From Rossellomorea marisflavi (GTDB lineage Bacteria; Bacillota; Bacilli; Bacillales; Bacillaceae_B), in contig NZ_CP047095.1 in assembly GCF_009806575.1 (NCBI RefSeq), positions 3,972,001 to 4,036,000 on the forward strand: a stretch of 64,000 bases of DNA. The letters run 5' to 3'. Numbering within the stretch: position 1 is the stretch's first letter; each line of letters starts with the position of its first letter. Made by a program: the position numbers and the translations under genes. Under the pieces are notes generated by a model that was given only the letters and a program-made list of their open reading frames with translations, searched no databases and was not told the DNA's origin. Positions 7,686 to 17,787 of this stretch are shown piece after piece.

Positions 7686-10487
7686 ATGTTTTCTTACAAA
7701 AGAATATTTTCTTCACTGCTTGCACTGACGTTGGTCTTCTCAGGATTTTCTGGTCTGGCTCAGGCAGCATCGAATGATGTCGTGCAGAATGCCCTTGTCA
7801 AGAACGCCAAAAGTGATTCAATCATCCATGTTTATTCAGAACCTTCTGAGGACAGCGACATTCTATCCGACCTGGAAGGTGATGCTGTCATTTCTGTAGA
7901 AAAGGAAGAGGGTCTTGATCCCTTCTTCACGAAAGTTGCCTATAAGGACGACGAATCAGGGAAGGATATTACAGGTTATGTTCTCTCTGAATTCATTGAA
8001 ATCACCGAGGAAACAATTGACGAGGACACTGTCACTGAACCTGAAGAGCCGGTCGAAACAGATGAACCGGTCGCAGAGGAACCTTCCGACGTCCCTTCTG
8101 AAGAAGTTGCAGAAGAAGACGGGTCAGAAAAACCTGCAGAAGAACCGACAACAGACGATGCTTCTTCTTCAAAAGCCTTTGAAGAAGAAGCGGTCAAAGA
8201 AGAGGAAACTCCCAAAGAAGAAACTTCGGTTGAAGAGCCGGATGTTGTTGAAGAAGAGAAAGTTGAACCAAAAACAGCAATGCGCGCTACTACCTTCGCC
8301 GCCGCTTCAATGGACATCGGAGGAACGCCTTATGAGGGGATTGCATTAAAAAGCCCCACCGCTGTCTATGAAAAAACCTCTCAGACTTCAAAGAAGCTAA
8401 AGACTTACTCTCAAGGAAGCGTCTTGAAGTACAAGTCCTTGAACTCAAATTGGTATGTGGCTACCGTCTATCTGAATGGAAAACCGACAACTGGTTACAT
8501 TCCTAAGAGAGACGTCAGCAACATTACCACAAAGCAAGTAACCATTCAGGGAGTTGCAGTGAAAGAACCGACACGAATTTACTCTCTTGCTTCCACTGGC
8601 TCATCCGTACTAAAGACATATAATCAGGGCAGTTCACTTAAGTATCAGACACTCGCTAATGGATGGTACGTATGCGTCGTTTCAGTGAACGGTAAGTATG
8701 TGAAGGGATACATACAAGAATCGGACGTTCAGCAGCCCGTCAGCAATCAAATGACATTAAAGGGTATCACCAAGCAAACAACCAACGTTTACAAAACAGC
8801 TTCCACGGGCGCAGGGACATTGAAAAGCTACCCCGCTAACTCTGTTTTGACATACCGCACATTTATCAACGGATGGTATGAGGCTACAGTTTATATCAAC
8901 GGCAAAAAGACAACCGGGTACATCCAAGCAAGCGACGTTTCAAATGTCAGTAACACTCAAACGGACATTAGAGGCGTAGCCAAAATCGGTATGACTCCGG
9001 TTTACAGCGGTATCACTACCGACTCTTCCGTATTGAAGAGTTACCCCGCAGGAACCGTACTTCTGTACAAATCATTCATCAACGATTGGTACGAAGCTAC
9101 GGTCTATATAAACGGAAAGCGCACCACGGGATATATCTATTCATCCCATGTAACCAACGCAACGAATAGCCCTCAGTCGATGAAGGGATTGAGTATCAAT
9201 TCAACCAAAGTTTATACCGGTGCAAGCAGTTCTTCCGACGTAATCAAAGAATATCCCAACGGTACTCCGCTTTCATTCAAGTCATTTATTAGCGGTTGGT
9301 ACGAAACCACCGTTTCCGTAAACGGAACATCCAAAACCGGCTATCTTGATGCAAGTCAGATCGAATTGATCCTTTCTAAACAGGAAGATCAACAGGGTCT
9401 TGCATTAAACAGCCCAACCACCGTATACGCAAAGGCATCCACTTCTGCCGATTCCTTGAAATCGTATTCTAAAGGCACTGTTCTTAAATATAAAACCTTG
9501 TCCGAAAATTGGTATGAAGCTATTGTTTACATTCAAGGTGAGAAAAAGACGGGTTACATCTATAAAAAAGATGTTAAAACCCTTGGCACAGACGTCATTC
9601 AAGATTCCACCGACTACGGATTGACTATTGAAGAAATGCTTGCAAAGCAGATGAAAAACAGTCCTCAAACAGACAAATACCGTAATGATCCAGCTTATAT
9701 CTATGCAGATTATGTAGATATGAACAAAGGAATCGTAACGGAGAATAAAGTCAACGTCCGTTCATCTCCTACAACAGCAAGCTCAGCAAATATTGTTCAG
9801 ATGTTGAACAAAGGCGATGGCGTCATGGTCATCGGCAAGTCAGGTAATTGGGTTGAGGTACGGATCACATGGAAGAATGCTACTTCATCCGATGTCATGC
9901 AATATCTCAATCCTGACAACGTCATGTTTGGAAGTAAAGAGTACTACCAGTTTCTAAAACTTTCTCTCCCTGCGAATTTGAGCGTATCTGAAATTAATCA
10001 AAAAATCCTTAAAGGCAAAGGCATCTTGGAAGGAAAAGGACAAGCATTCGTGGATGCAGCCAATAAGTATAAAGTAAACGAAGTGTACCTCATTTCACAT
10101 GCTATGCTAGAAACCGGGAACGGTACTTCTAAATTGGCAAAAGGAATCGTTAAGAACGGTAAGACCGTTTACAACATGTACGGATACGGTGCATACGACA
10201 GCTGTGCCCTCGAGTGCGGTTCACAAGCCGCATATGATAATGGCTGGTTCACACCTGAAGATGCAATCATCGGAGGGGCACAGAAAATCAGTCAAGGATA
10301 TATCTATCGTGATGGGTTCCAACAGGACACCTTGTATAAAATGCGATGGAATCCGGAAAGCACACATCAGTATGCAACGGATGTAGGCTGGGCAGCGAAG
10401 CAGGTGGGCAGTATATACAATATTTATTCACTGCTTGATAATTACACCCTCTACTTCGATAAACCCTTCTATACTTTGAGTAAATAA
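7686..10487 (+). CDS. Secreted SH3-repeat endo-beta-N-acetylglucosaminidase (LytD-like)
   Basis: 933-aa secreted autolysin. Order: signal peptide (1-27, ending GLAQAAS); an SH3-like segment (30-100); a very acidic Glu/Pro/Ser-rich linker (105-200); six tandem SH3/GW-type repeats of about 66 residues (about 215-640), each with the pattern VY...LK.Y..G..L.YK...N.WY.A.VY.NGK..TGYI; one bacterial SH3 domain (KVNVRSSPTT, about 690-735); and a C-terminal glucosaminidase domain (about 765-925). The likely catalytic Glu is about residue 809 in HAMLETGNGTSKLAKG. It would cut glycan strands during growth or separation; the repeats probably bind the wall or teichoic acid, fitting the surrounding tag genes. 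ATG 7686 follows GGAGGG by about 13 bases. It ends at a bidirectional terminator shared with the tagB-like gene. Confidence 0.88.
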   Translation: MFSYKRIFSSLLALTLVFSGFSGLAQAASNDVVQNALVKNAKSDSIIHVYSEPSEDSDILSDLEGDAVISVEKEEGLDPFFTKVAYKDDESGKDITGYVLSEFIEITEETIDEDTVTEPEEPVETDEPVAEEPSDVPSEEVAEEDGSEKPAEEPTTDDASSSKAFEEEAVKEEETPKEETSVEEPDVVEEEKVEPKTAMRATTFAAASMDIGGTPYEGIALKSPTAVYEKTSQTSKKLKTYSQGSVLKYKSLNSNWYVATVYLNGKPTTGYIPKRDVSNITTKQVTIQGVAVKEPTRIYSLASTGSSVLKTYNQGSSLKYQTLANGWYVCVVSVNGKYVKGYIQESDVQQPVSNQMTLKGITKQTTNVYKTASTGAGTLKSYPANSVLTYRTFINGWYEATVYINGKKTTGYIQASDVSNVSNTQTDIRGVAKIGMTPVYSGITTDSSVLKSYPAGTVLLYKSFINDWYEATVYINGKRTTGYIYSSHVTNATNSPQSMKGLSINSTKVYTGASSSSDVIKEYPNGTPLSFKSFISGWYETTVSVNGTSKTGYLDASQIELILSKQEDQQGLALNSPTTVYAKASTSADSLKSYSKGTVLKYKTLSENWYEAIVYIQGEKKTGYIYKKDVKTLGTDVIQDSTDYGLTIEEMLAKQMKNSPQTDKYRNDPAYIYADYVDMNKGIVTENKVNVRSSPTTASSANIVQMLNKGDGVMVIGKSGNWVEVRITWKNATSSDVMQYLNPDNVMFGSKEYYQFLKLSLPANLSVSEINQKILKGKGILEGKGQAFVDAANKYKVNEVYLISHAMLETGNGTSKLAKGIVKNGKTVYNMYGYGAYDSCALECGSQAAYDNGWFTPEDAIIGGAQKISQGYIYRDGFQQDTLYKMRWNPESTHQYATDVGWAAKQVGSIYNIYSLLDNYTLYFDKPFYTLSK

Positions 10488-10488
10488 G

Positions 10489-10530
10489 AAAAAGGCTACA
10501 GGGATGAGCAATTATCCCTGTAGCCTTTTT
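10489..10530. terminator. Bidirectional terminator between converging genes
   Basis: Near-perfect stem AAAAAGGCTACAGGGAT / ATCCCTGTAGCCTTTTT with loop GAGCAATT. It has A-runs on one side and T-runs on the other, so it serves both the glucosaminidase gene (+) and the tagB-like gene (-), whose last codons lie in the stem. Confidence 0.92.
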
Positions 10531-11684
10531 GCTATATATTCAACAATATTTTTGCTAGATCTACCAGCTGAATATTCATTCCAACGCTTGGAAAAAGCAA
10601 CAATGTGATCTTTGTTGAATTTATATTCCTTCAGAATCGCAAGTACTTCATCAGAGGTTAAAGCGACAGGTCCTGGAATAAGATCAAGAAACTCCTTCCA
10701 CATGCCTCTCTCTTCCATATAGGCATCCCTGTCATACATGAAGAAAATGATCGGTTTCTCCAATAGTGCAAATTCGAACGGAATGGAAGAGTAGTCGGTA
10801 ATCAAAATATCAGCTACGAACAACAGCTCATTGATATTCCGGTGCGCGGATGCATCTACTACGAAGTCCTTCAGTTCTTCTGGTACGTCGAATTGATTCC
10901 GTACAGCAGGATGAAGCTTGATGACCAGCTTATGATCCTCGCTGAATTCCCGGGCAATACTATAAAGATCAAGCTTCATTTCTGCATCGCTCAGGCCTTC
11001 TTCACGGTATGTCGGAGCATACAAAATGACCTTTTTTCCTTTCAGAAGGGGGTAAAGACGGTGGATCTTCCCCACTGCTTTTATTTTCTTCTCTTCATTG
11101 AAGAAGATGTCGGTCCTTGGAACGCCCATCTTCAGCATACGCTCTTCCCCAAGGCCGAACGCGCGCGAAAAGATCTGCCCCATGACATCCGATCCCACTG
11201 CCACCTTCGTGAAACGGTCATACACATTACGGAAACGCCTTTCCGCCAGCTTCCCCCTGCTGGTGATGGAAGGATCCTCCAAGCCAAACTTTTTGATTGC
11301 TCCGTTCGCATGCCAAAGCTGGATGCATTCAACCCCCACCTTAAAGTCGGACTTCGCCAGGAATCCATAATAGTTATCGACGAATATAATCTTGGACGTT
11401 GCCAAATGATAAACAGAGCGAAGATAGTCCCACGGTTTCTTCCAGCTGAATAAAAGGGTTTCTGCATGGTCGAACTTCCTGAAGGTTTCAACCATCTTTT
11501 CTGTTGTTAAAAAAAGAGTACGACAAGAATACTCTTGTCGCATCATCTCTTTGTATATACTTTTGTTATTTTCACTGAACGAAACGACGAATGTGACCTT
11601 ATCCTGAAGAGGGGACCATTTCCCTACTTTAAAAAGGACTTTGAAAATGAACAAGTATAAGATGATGGCTAGTTCCCTAGCCAT
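10512..11684 (-). CDS. TagB-like CDP-glycerol glycerophosphotransferase
   Basis: 390-aa peripheral membrane enzyme of the Glyphos_transf family. TagB primases add the first glycerol phosphate from CDP-glycerol to the lipid-linked linkage unit. Key motifs: QLWHANGAIKKFG (catalytic-type His), VPRTDIFF, VILYAPTYRE, VIKLHPA and ITDYSSIPFEFALLEKPIIFF. ATG 11684 overlaps the end of tagD by 8 bases (ATGGCTAG), implying translational coupling; longer upstream starts would lie deep inside tagD. The single catalytic domain and the match to TagB length (about 380 aa) favour the primase over the polymerase, but the subfamily is inferred. Pairing with tagD makes sense, since TagD supplies CDP-glycerol. 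Confidence 0.85.
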   Translation of the reverse strand: MARELAIILYLFIFKVLFKVGKWSPLQDKVTFVVSFSENNKSIYKEMMRQEYSCRTLFLTTEKMVETFRKFDHAETLLFSWKKPWDYLRSVYHLATSKIIFVDNYYGFLAKSDFKVGVECIQLWHANGAIKKFGLEDPSITSRGKLAERRFRNVYDRFTKVAVGSDVMGQIFSRAFGLGEERMLKMGVPRTDIFFNEEKKIKAVGKIHRLYPLLKGKKVILYAPTYREEGLSDAEMKLDLYSIAREFSEDHKLVIKLHPAVRNQFDVPEELKDFVVDASAHRNINELLFVADILITDYSSIPFEFALLEKPIIFFMYDRDAYMEERGMWKEFLDLIPGPVALTSDEVLAILKEYKFNKDHIVAFSKRWNEYSAGRSSKNIVEYIAKRLQG

Positions 11685-12075
11685 TATTAACGGTGAAAAG
11701 GTCATTCTTGATTTTGGAAGTGGAGATCCCGATTGTTCTTGGAAGGTAAACAACCTCGCAATGTTCTTTTAGGAAGTCAAATTTGCCCTCCCAATCATCT
11801 CCCATGACGAATACGTCGATATCACGTTCTTTCACGTCTAAAACTTTCTGCTCCCAGTCGTTCTCGGCAATAACCTCGTCCACATACCGAATGGATTCAA
11901 GGATCATCTTTCTGTTTTCAAAACTGTGATACGATTTTTTATTTTTCAGTTCATTGAACTCATCTGATGAAATAGCCACAGTCAGATGGTCGCCTAGCTG
12001 CTTCGCTCTTTTAAGAAGATTGATATGACCCCAATGCAGTAAATCAAACGTTCCGTACGTAATAACCTTTTTCAT
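11677..12075 (-). CDS. tagD: Glycerol-3-phosphate cytidylyltransferase
   Basis: 132-aa cytosolic nucleotidyltransferase that makes CDP-glycerol from glycerol 3-phosphate and CTP, the donor for poly(glycerol phosphate) teichoic acid. It shows the family signatures TYGTFDLLHWGHINLL (HxGH) at residues 6-21, VFVMGDDWEGKFD and RTIGISTSKIK (RTxGISTT). Length equals that of B. subtilis TagD (129) within a few residues. The ribosome binding site AGGAGGAGA is 6 bases from ATG 12075. It leads the tagD-tagB-like pair and overlaps tagB-like by 8 bases. Confidence 0.96.
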   Translation of the reverse strand: MKKVITYGTFDLLHWGHINLLKRAKQLGDHLTVAISSDEFNELKNKKSYHSFENRKMILESIRYVDEVIAENDWEQKVLDVKERDIDVFVMGDDWEGKFDFLKEHCEVVYLPRTIGISTSKIKNDLFTVNNG

Positions 12076-12470
12076 TCTAGTCTCCTCCTATGATTGTTAC
12101 TTTGACAGTTTCGCTTTATATTTAATGGCCGTAGTATGACAGATTAACAATAAGACAATTATAGTATTTTTATTTTACAGCAGGTTTATGGGAAATTTAC
12201 AATCTTGTAATATCTCATGTCGAAAATTGAAATCTTTCCCATCATCATTATTTTAATCGAGCTACATTTTGTTATCAAGCACGTCTTGTGAATAATACGT
12301 GAACGCTCGTACCTAAACAACAATACCCATAAGGTAAATCATTTACACTCCATTTACCATCATTACTTTTTTCCATCTATGCCATTTTGGATGGCTTCAA
12401 CTTGTACACTGTATGCATCACTGTACCATAATTAGAAGGATTACTCGTTTACAAAGTTCTTACGTTTATA
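12076..12470. other. Intergenic region upstream of tagD
   Basis: AT-rich, about 400 bases, no supported gene. It should hold the leftward tagD promoter. A perfect Spo0A-box match TGTCGAA lies at 12218-12224, but about eight such matches are expected by chance in 64 kb, so it is weak evidence. Confidence 0.4.
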
Positions 12471-12502
12471 TGAGAAAGGAGCTTCTTCAAGCTCCTTTCT
12501 CA
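12471..12502 (-). terminator. Strong hairpin after the TarS-like gene
   Basis: Perfect 14-bp stem TGAGAAAGGAGCTT / AAGCTCCTTTCTCA with loop CTTC, right after the stop of the leftward glycosyltransferase gene. The following T-tract is poor (ATATAAACG), so it may work as a stabilising hairpin or an inefficient terminator. Confidence 0.6.
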
Positions 12503-12505
12503 CTA

Positions 12506-14044
12506 CTATTTAATAGAAAAACCAAGGTTATTGGCTTTCGTCGCATAGAATTTATATTCTTTTTGGTTATGGATGATTCGTTCATCGGGAAGGATTTTGA
12601 TATTGATGAGCTTGTATTCATTGTAGCGGACGAACACTGTGTAAAGATCCCGATCAAGATGATCCATTTCATCTGCCTGTACTACAAACGATCCTTCATT
12701 ACCGTGAATCGAAAATTCACACGATATCTCTTTATCCACTTTCTTTCGATTACGGATCAGGATTGCATTCACATTAGCAACATCCGCCCCGTAAATGCTG
12801 AACGTCTGCCTGAACACCCCATCCTTCACCTCTCCACCCGTAGACCAGGCAACCATCGGGACTTCGATGAAACGCTCATCTCCCTCAAGGAAGGGAAGTT
12901 CAAAATGAGGGAGGCCATTTAGGATGGTGTAGGTTTTATCCTTTTCCTGTTTAAGCCACGTGAACATTCGTATGAAATCTTCCCTTCTTCCTTCTGTATA
13001 CAATCTGGTGGCCACTTTATAAAAGGGGGTCTTGAATTCTTCCAGGAAGTCATACGTCAGGTTCTTTGTGGTTTCAATAACATCGTTAAAGATTTCGAAG
13101 AAAGCCTCTTTCTCTTTGGACTTCACGAACAACTGACTGTCAAAGGTACGGAGGAAATCATATTCATAGATCCTTGTAAGTGCCGTTTTTTGCATGTGGA
13201 GGGGCAGGTTTTTCGATTGAATATACTTGATGACTTCAAGATCATTCCTTCTTTTGTCCAATACATCCGTAGACCGGGTAAGGGAAGACTGGTTTTCCTC
13301 AAGGCGATTGACGAAATAAATCGGCTTCACCGTGGTTGATACTGATTTTGCGCAAAAGAACAAGTCAGAAAAGAACAGCTTATCTTCTCCAAATTTCATT
13401 TCAGGGAAACGGATGCCATTTTCAATGAGGATATCCCGTCTCATCATCTTGGCAGTTGGACCCATGTGATAGAAGAAATGCGGCACATCAAAAGGAGAGA
13501 TCTGCCTTCTTTCTTTGACCGATGCAAATTCGCCTATGATACTCTCCCCGTTTTTCTCTACTTTAATGGTCTTCCCTACTACGTACTCATCACCCGTCTC
13601 TTGAAGAATCGAAACAAGATGTTGAAGCCCTTCAGGATGCAGCCAATCATCAGCATCGAGGAAGGTAATGAATTCTGTCTCTGCCAGTTCAATCCCAATA
13701 TTCCTGGGCGTTCCCGGTGATCCTGTGTTCTCATTCAGTTCAATGAGGATGATGTTTTTATGGACCTTGGCATAAGAGCGAACGATTTCCGTGGTCCGGT
13801 CGTTGGAACCATCATCAATGATCATATGGTTGATCTTATCTTCCCCCAGCGTCTGATCCAGTACAGATTGAATGGTTTTCCCAATAAAGTCTTCAGCATT
13901 ATAAGAAGCGGTCACCACCGTTACGAGTTTCTTATTTTTAAAGAGTTTCTTCATCATTCCGCCTGGGTGGTTGACTGACATATACTGTTTATGTTTGATG
14001 ATATTCATTGCCTTTTCATTGAAATTCTTATCTATTAATGCCAC
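12506..14044 (-). CDS. TarS-like family 2 glycosyltransferase
   Basis: 512-aa protein with an N-terminal GT-A domain (about residues 30-260): VTVVTASYNAEDFIGKTIQSV, MIIDDGSNDRTTEIV, NTGSPGTPRNIGIELAE, FLDADDW (DxD metal/UDP site). The segment GSPGTPRNI and the C-terminal Ig-like portion resemble S. aureus TarS, which decorates wall teichoic acid with GlcNAc; this function is inferred from similarity and context. The start is GTG 14044, six bases after a strong GGAGGG; a longer upstream frame has no ribosome binding site. It is divergent from the tandem TagF-like gene. Confidence 0.8.
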   Translation of the reverse strand: MALIDKNFNEKAMNIIKHKQYMSVNHPGGMMKKLFKNKKLVTVVTASYNAEDFIGKTIQSVLDQTLGEDKINHMIIDDGSNDRTTEIVRSYAKVHKNIILIELNENTGSPGTPRNIGIELAETEFITFLDADDWLHPEGLQHLVSILQETGDEYVVGKTIKVEKNGESIIGEFASVKERRQISPFDVPHFFYHMGPTAKMMRRDILIENGIRFPEMKFGEDKLFFSDLFFCAKSVSTTVKPIYFVNRLEENQSSLTRSTDVLDKRRNDLEVIKYIQSKNLPLHMQKTALTRIYEYDFLRTFDSQLFVKSKEKEAFFEIFNDVIETTKNLTYDFLEEFKTPFYKVATRLYTEGRREDFIRMFTWLKQEKDKTYTILNGLPHFELPFLEGDERFIEVPMVAWSTGGEVKDGVFRQTFSIYGADVANVNAILIRNRKKVDKEISCEFSIHGNEGSFVVQADEMDHLDRDLYTVFVRYNEYKLINIKILPDERIIHNQKEYKFYATKANNLGFSIK

Positions 14045-14203
14045 CTTAAGCCCTCCAAATGTTTTAACCATCAGTGTGATGTAGCTTCGTTGATTATACC
14101 CCATTTCCAGCAACATAAGCACCGGAATGGTAACATTCCTTTCATACCACATAATTAAAGTCGTTAAGGAAAAAATAACGAAAATTGAGACGTTTGTCAC
14201 TCC

Positions 14204-14232
14204 TTGTCGAAATTGGAAAAAAGAATTATGAT
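14204..14232 (+). promoter_or_regulatory. Sigma-A-type promoter for the tandem TagF-like gene
   Basis: TTGTCG (14204-14209), a 17-bp spacer and TATGAT (14227-14232), about 50 bases before the start codon. A TGTCGAA match to the Spo0A box overlaps the -35 at 14205-14211. Confidence 0.6.
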
Positions 14233-14280
14233 AAGTGAAGTAAACAAGGTATAAAAATCAGAATGAATGGTGATTGAAGC

Positions 14281-17200
14281 ATGCTGAAAAAAGTACTTAA
14301 AAGAACGTTTCAAACAAAGAAAAAAAAAGGACCTAAACTAAAGCACAAACTGGAAATCATACAGAATGACGAAAGCGTTTCGATCAGTGGTTCGTTATAT
14401 AAGGAAGACTATACGGTCGAAAGCCTATGGCTCGCTTCCAGGCATGATTTTGAAAAACTCCGACTCATCTCGAAGAATGAAAGGGAAGTAAACCAGTTCA
14501 GCTTCTCATTCGGCATTCCTGCTCTAATCGAACAACTTTCTGTAGATCATGACGGATCTGCCTATGACTGGTATATCAAAGTTCGACGGGATATTTCTGA
14601 AATTAGTGAAGATGCCTATGCAAAACTTGAAGAGAAAGCAACTTTTCTTGAGAAGGGCGGTGTACGTTACGCCTCCTACTATATTCGACTCGGCCGCTTC
14701 TCAGAAACGAGAAGGAATGAACTGGGATTTGTCGAACACGGGGGACACTCAGGTATTGTTTATCTAACAAAAAAAGGGAATCTTTCATTCCTCCTTGACG
14801 GGGAACCAAAGACACCTGTAAAAATACAAATTGATCGGTTGTTCTCCCCCCCGGTTCTATTGAAGTAACAGGTAAATTGTTCACACGAAATTCGGCAGTA
14901 AAGCATTCCACCTTCCTTCTGCGAGGACGGAAGACCGGCAAAGAATACCTTAAAGAAACCACTCTCGAATGGGACGGGGAAACTGTGAATACGTTCGGAT
15001 TGAACCGATACGAATACAGAACAACATTCGACTTCCGTGCGCTATGCAAAGGTGAGAATCTTCCGGAAGATATTTATGATCTGTTTCTTAAGCTTGAACT
15101 ACATGATTATTATGAACCAAAAATTGTAAGGGTTGGGAGACCTGCTTTCAAAGGACGCTTCCTCATAAAAAACACATCCTACCCATCAGATGATAATATT
15201 TCGATCATCAACCCATACTATACGTTCAAGGCTTCCAATCTATCCTTTGAAGTGTATGAATATCGTAAGGATACATTTGATTTCCTAAAGTCAAAACTGC
15301 GTTTTGCTTGGTTCCACCGTGTAGCGAATAAAAGCAAGGATGTGTGGATTGTTGGAGAGCGGCCCTATAAGGCCCAGGATACAGGCTACTACTTCTTCAA
15401 ATATATGCGTGAAAATCACCCTGAAAAAAACGTTTATTATGTGATCGAGGAGCATTCACCTGAACGCAAAAACGTAGAACCCTTAGGTAATGTCATCACC
15501 TTTAAATCAAAAGAACACATCTGGTACTCTCTGATCTCGACTAAAATCATCTCATCCCATCACCCTGACTATCTTTACCCGGTTAGAACCAAGCGCTTTC
15601 AAAAAGCTGTTAAAGCCACTAAGGTATTTCTTCAGCATGGTGTCATGGGGACAAAGAATATGGTGGCCAATTATGGGAAAACGGCTGATGGGTTTGACAC
15701 AGACCTGTTCATGGTTAGCTCTGATTTTGAAAAGCGCATGATCGTCAATGACTTCGGCTATAAGCCTGAGGAAGTCTTTGTTACTGGACTCTCTCGCTTC
15801 GACAGCCTACTGAAAGAAGATTTACCGCTCAAAGACCAGATCCTGATCATCCCTACTTGGAGGGATTGGATCACAACCGATGATAGCTTCATGGAAAGCG
15901 ACTATTATGAACGGTACAAAGAATTGGTTTTTCATCCCGGACTCCACTCTTTCGCGAAAGAACACGGTATGGAAACCATCTTCTGCCTGCATCCGAATAT
16001 GCAAAATTTCACCTCCTATTTCTCACATGCACCTATCACATTAATCAATCAAGGAGATGTGGATGTACAGAGGCTCTTAAAGGAGAGTAAATTGATGATC
16101 ACGGACTACTCTTCTGTCGGTTTCGATTTCAGCTTCTTGCGCAAACCCATCATCTACTACCAGTTTGATCGTCCTCGTTTCATCGGGAAACGGCCTTCTC
16201 ATCTGGATCTCGATAATGACCTGCCCGGAAGCATCGCCTTTGAGCTGGACGAAGTATTGCATGCGCTGACTAAATACGAAAAAAACCAATTCAAGATGTT
16301 GGCCGACCATCAGAAGCGTTCAGATCAATTCATCAAATATCGGGATCTCCAATCATCTGAACGCATTTATTCTGTGATCCAGGAAGCTGATGTAAAAACA
16401 ACCGTGAGGGAAAAGGTTGCAGAGAGCCCTGTTTATCAAATGGCCTTCAAAAAATTCAGGAAGAGTAAGTACTATTTCCCTACGATGAAAAAGTTCTATT
16501 CCATTGCAAGAAGGATTCTACCAACCGACGATAACCTCATCTTGTTCGAGAGCGGTGTCGGAAAACAGTACGCGGATAGTCCTCGGTACATTTATGAAGA
16601 AATTCTCAAAAGAGGATTACCATATAAAAAAGTGTGGGTATACAATAAATCCATCCCTGTTACGGATGAATCGTTGATCCAAGTCAAAAGGCTCAGTCCG
16701 CAATACTATTACTACCTGGCTAAATCACGTTTCTGGATCAATAATCAAAACTTCCCTACCTACATCAAAAAGCCCAAAGGGACAACGTATTTGCAGACAT
16801 GGCATGGGACACCCTTAAAGAAAATGCTCTTCGATATCGAAAATATCCAAGGTAGATCGGAGGGGTATCTGGATCGGGTACATGGCGCGACCAAACAATG
16901 GGACCACCTGATTTCACCAAGTCCATATGCATCCGAGGCTTTCCGGAGTGCGTTCAGATATACCGGTGATATTATGGAAGTGGGCTATCCGAGGAATGAC
17001 CTCTTCCATCATGACAACCGATTCGATATTCAAACGCGTGTTAAGCGAAAATTAGGGCTGCCTCAGGATAAGAAGGTCATCCTTTATGCCCCGACCTTCC
17101 GTGACAATGAGACAAAAGGCAAGAATAAGTTCGTGTTCGATATCAAAATGGATCTCCATCGTATGCAGGAACAACTTGGAGAAGACTATATCATTCTCCT

Positions 17201-17615
17201 ACGTATGCATGTGGTCATCAGCAATAAGTTACGGATTCCAGAAGAATTGAGAAGTTTTGTCTATAATGTATCCGGATATCCAGAGATACAGGAACTAAGT
17301 CTGATCTCGGATGTGCTCATCACGGATTATTCATCCGTCATGTTTGACTTCGCCAATACTGGGCAACCGATCCTATTCTTCACCTATGACTTCGATGAAT
17401 ATAAAAATGACATCCGTGGTTTTTATATGGACTTCGAACATGAAGCACCAGGGCCTCTGCTGTATGATACAGACGGACTCATTGATTCGTTGAAGCGACT
17501 CGATGAAGTCAAGGCGCACTATCATAAGAAGTACGATGAATTCCAGAATAAATATTGCTATCTCGAAGACGGGAACGCTGCCAGTCGAGTGGTGGATCGT
17601 CTGTTCGACCGGTAA
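14281..17615 (+). pseudogene. Tandem TagF-like teichoic acid polymerase, split by a poly-C frameshift
   Basis: Two frames (14281-14868 and the rest to 17615) join smoothly if one C is added to the seven-C run at 14846-14852: the protein then reads FSPPGSIEVTGKLFTRN and is about 1111 aa. It has an N-terminal region with beta-rich accessory sequence, then two complete CDP-glycerol glycerophosphotransferase domains. Domain 1: FLQHGVMGTKNMV, VTGLSRFDSLL, ILIIPTWRDW, ITDYSSVGFDFSFL. Domain 2: LQTWHGTPLKKM, VGYPRNDLFHH, VILYAPTFRDNE, ITDYSSVMFDFANTG. Both domains keep the His and the TDYSS motif, so both may be active. B. subtilis TagF has one such domain in 746 aa. ATG 14281 follows GGTGAT. The break may be a sequencing error, a real inactivation or a phase-variable tract. 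Confidence 0.82.
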
Positions 17616-17640
17616 AAAGGACGTATTCTGCGTCCTTTTT
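17614..17640 (+). terminator. Rho-independent terminator
   Basis: AAAAAGGACG / CGTCCTTTTT stem directly after the stop codon of the tandem TagF-like gene, ending in a T-run. Confidence 0.9.
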
Positions 17641-17787
17641 ACATCTTTCACCAATACTAATAAAGTGTTGAACAAATTTTGATTTTGAGGCAGAATAGTC
17701 TTGACCCGTGGACCAGGGTCAAGAAGTCGAAGTTGCCCACAGGGTCGGGGCGACCATTTCAGTTAAGGCTGAAAGAAAGGAATCGAT

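Noticed and set aside
12218..12224. Spo0A box upstream of tagD (also at 14205, 49985 and 62462)
   Set aside because: Single 7-base matches occur by chance at about this frequency in 64 kb; only the cluster at 45.9 kb was kept.
12413..12922. 169-codon plus frame
   Set aside because: Antisense of the TarS-like gene's 3' end and across its hairpin; no SD.
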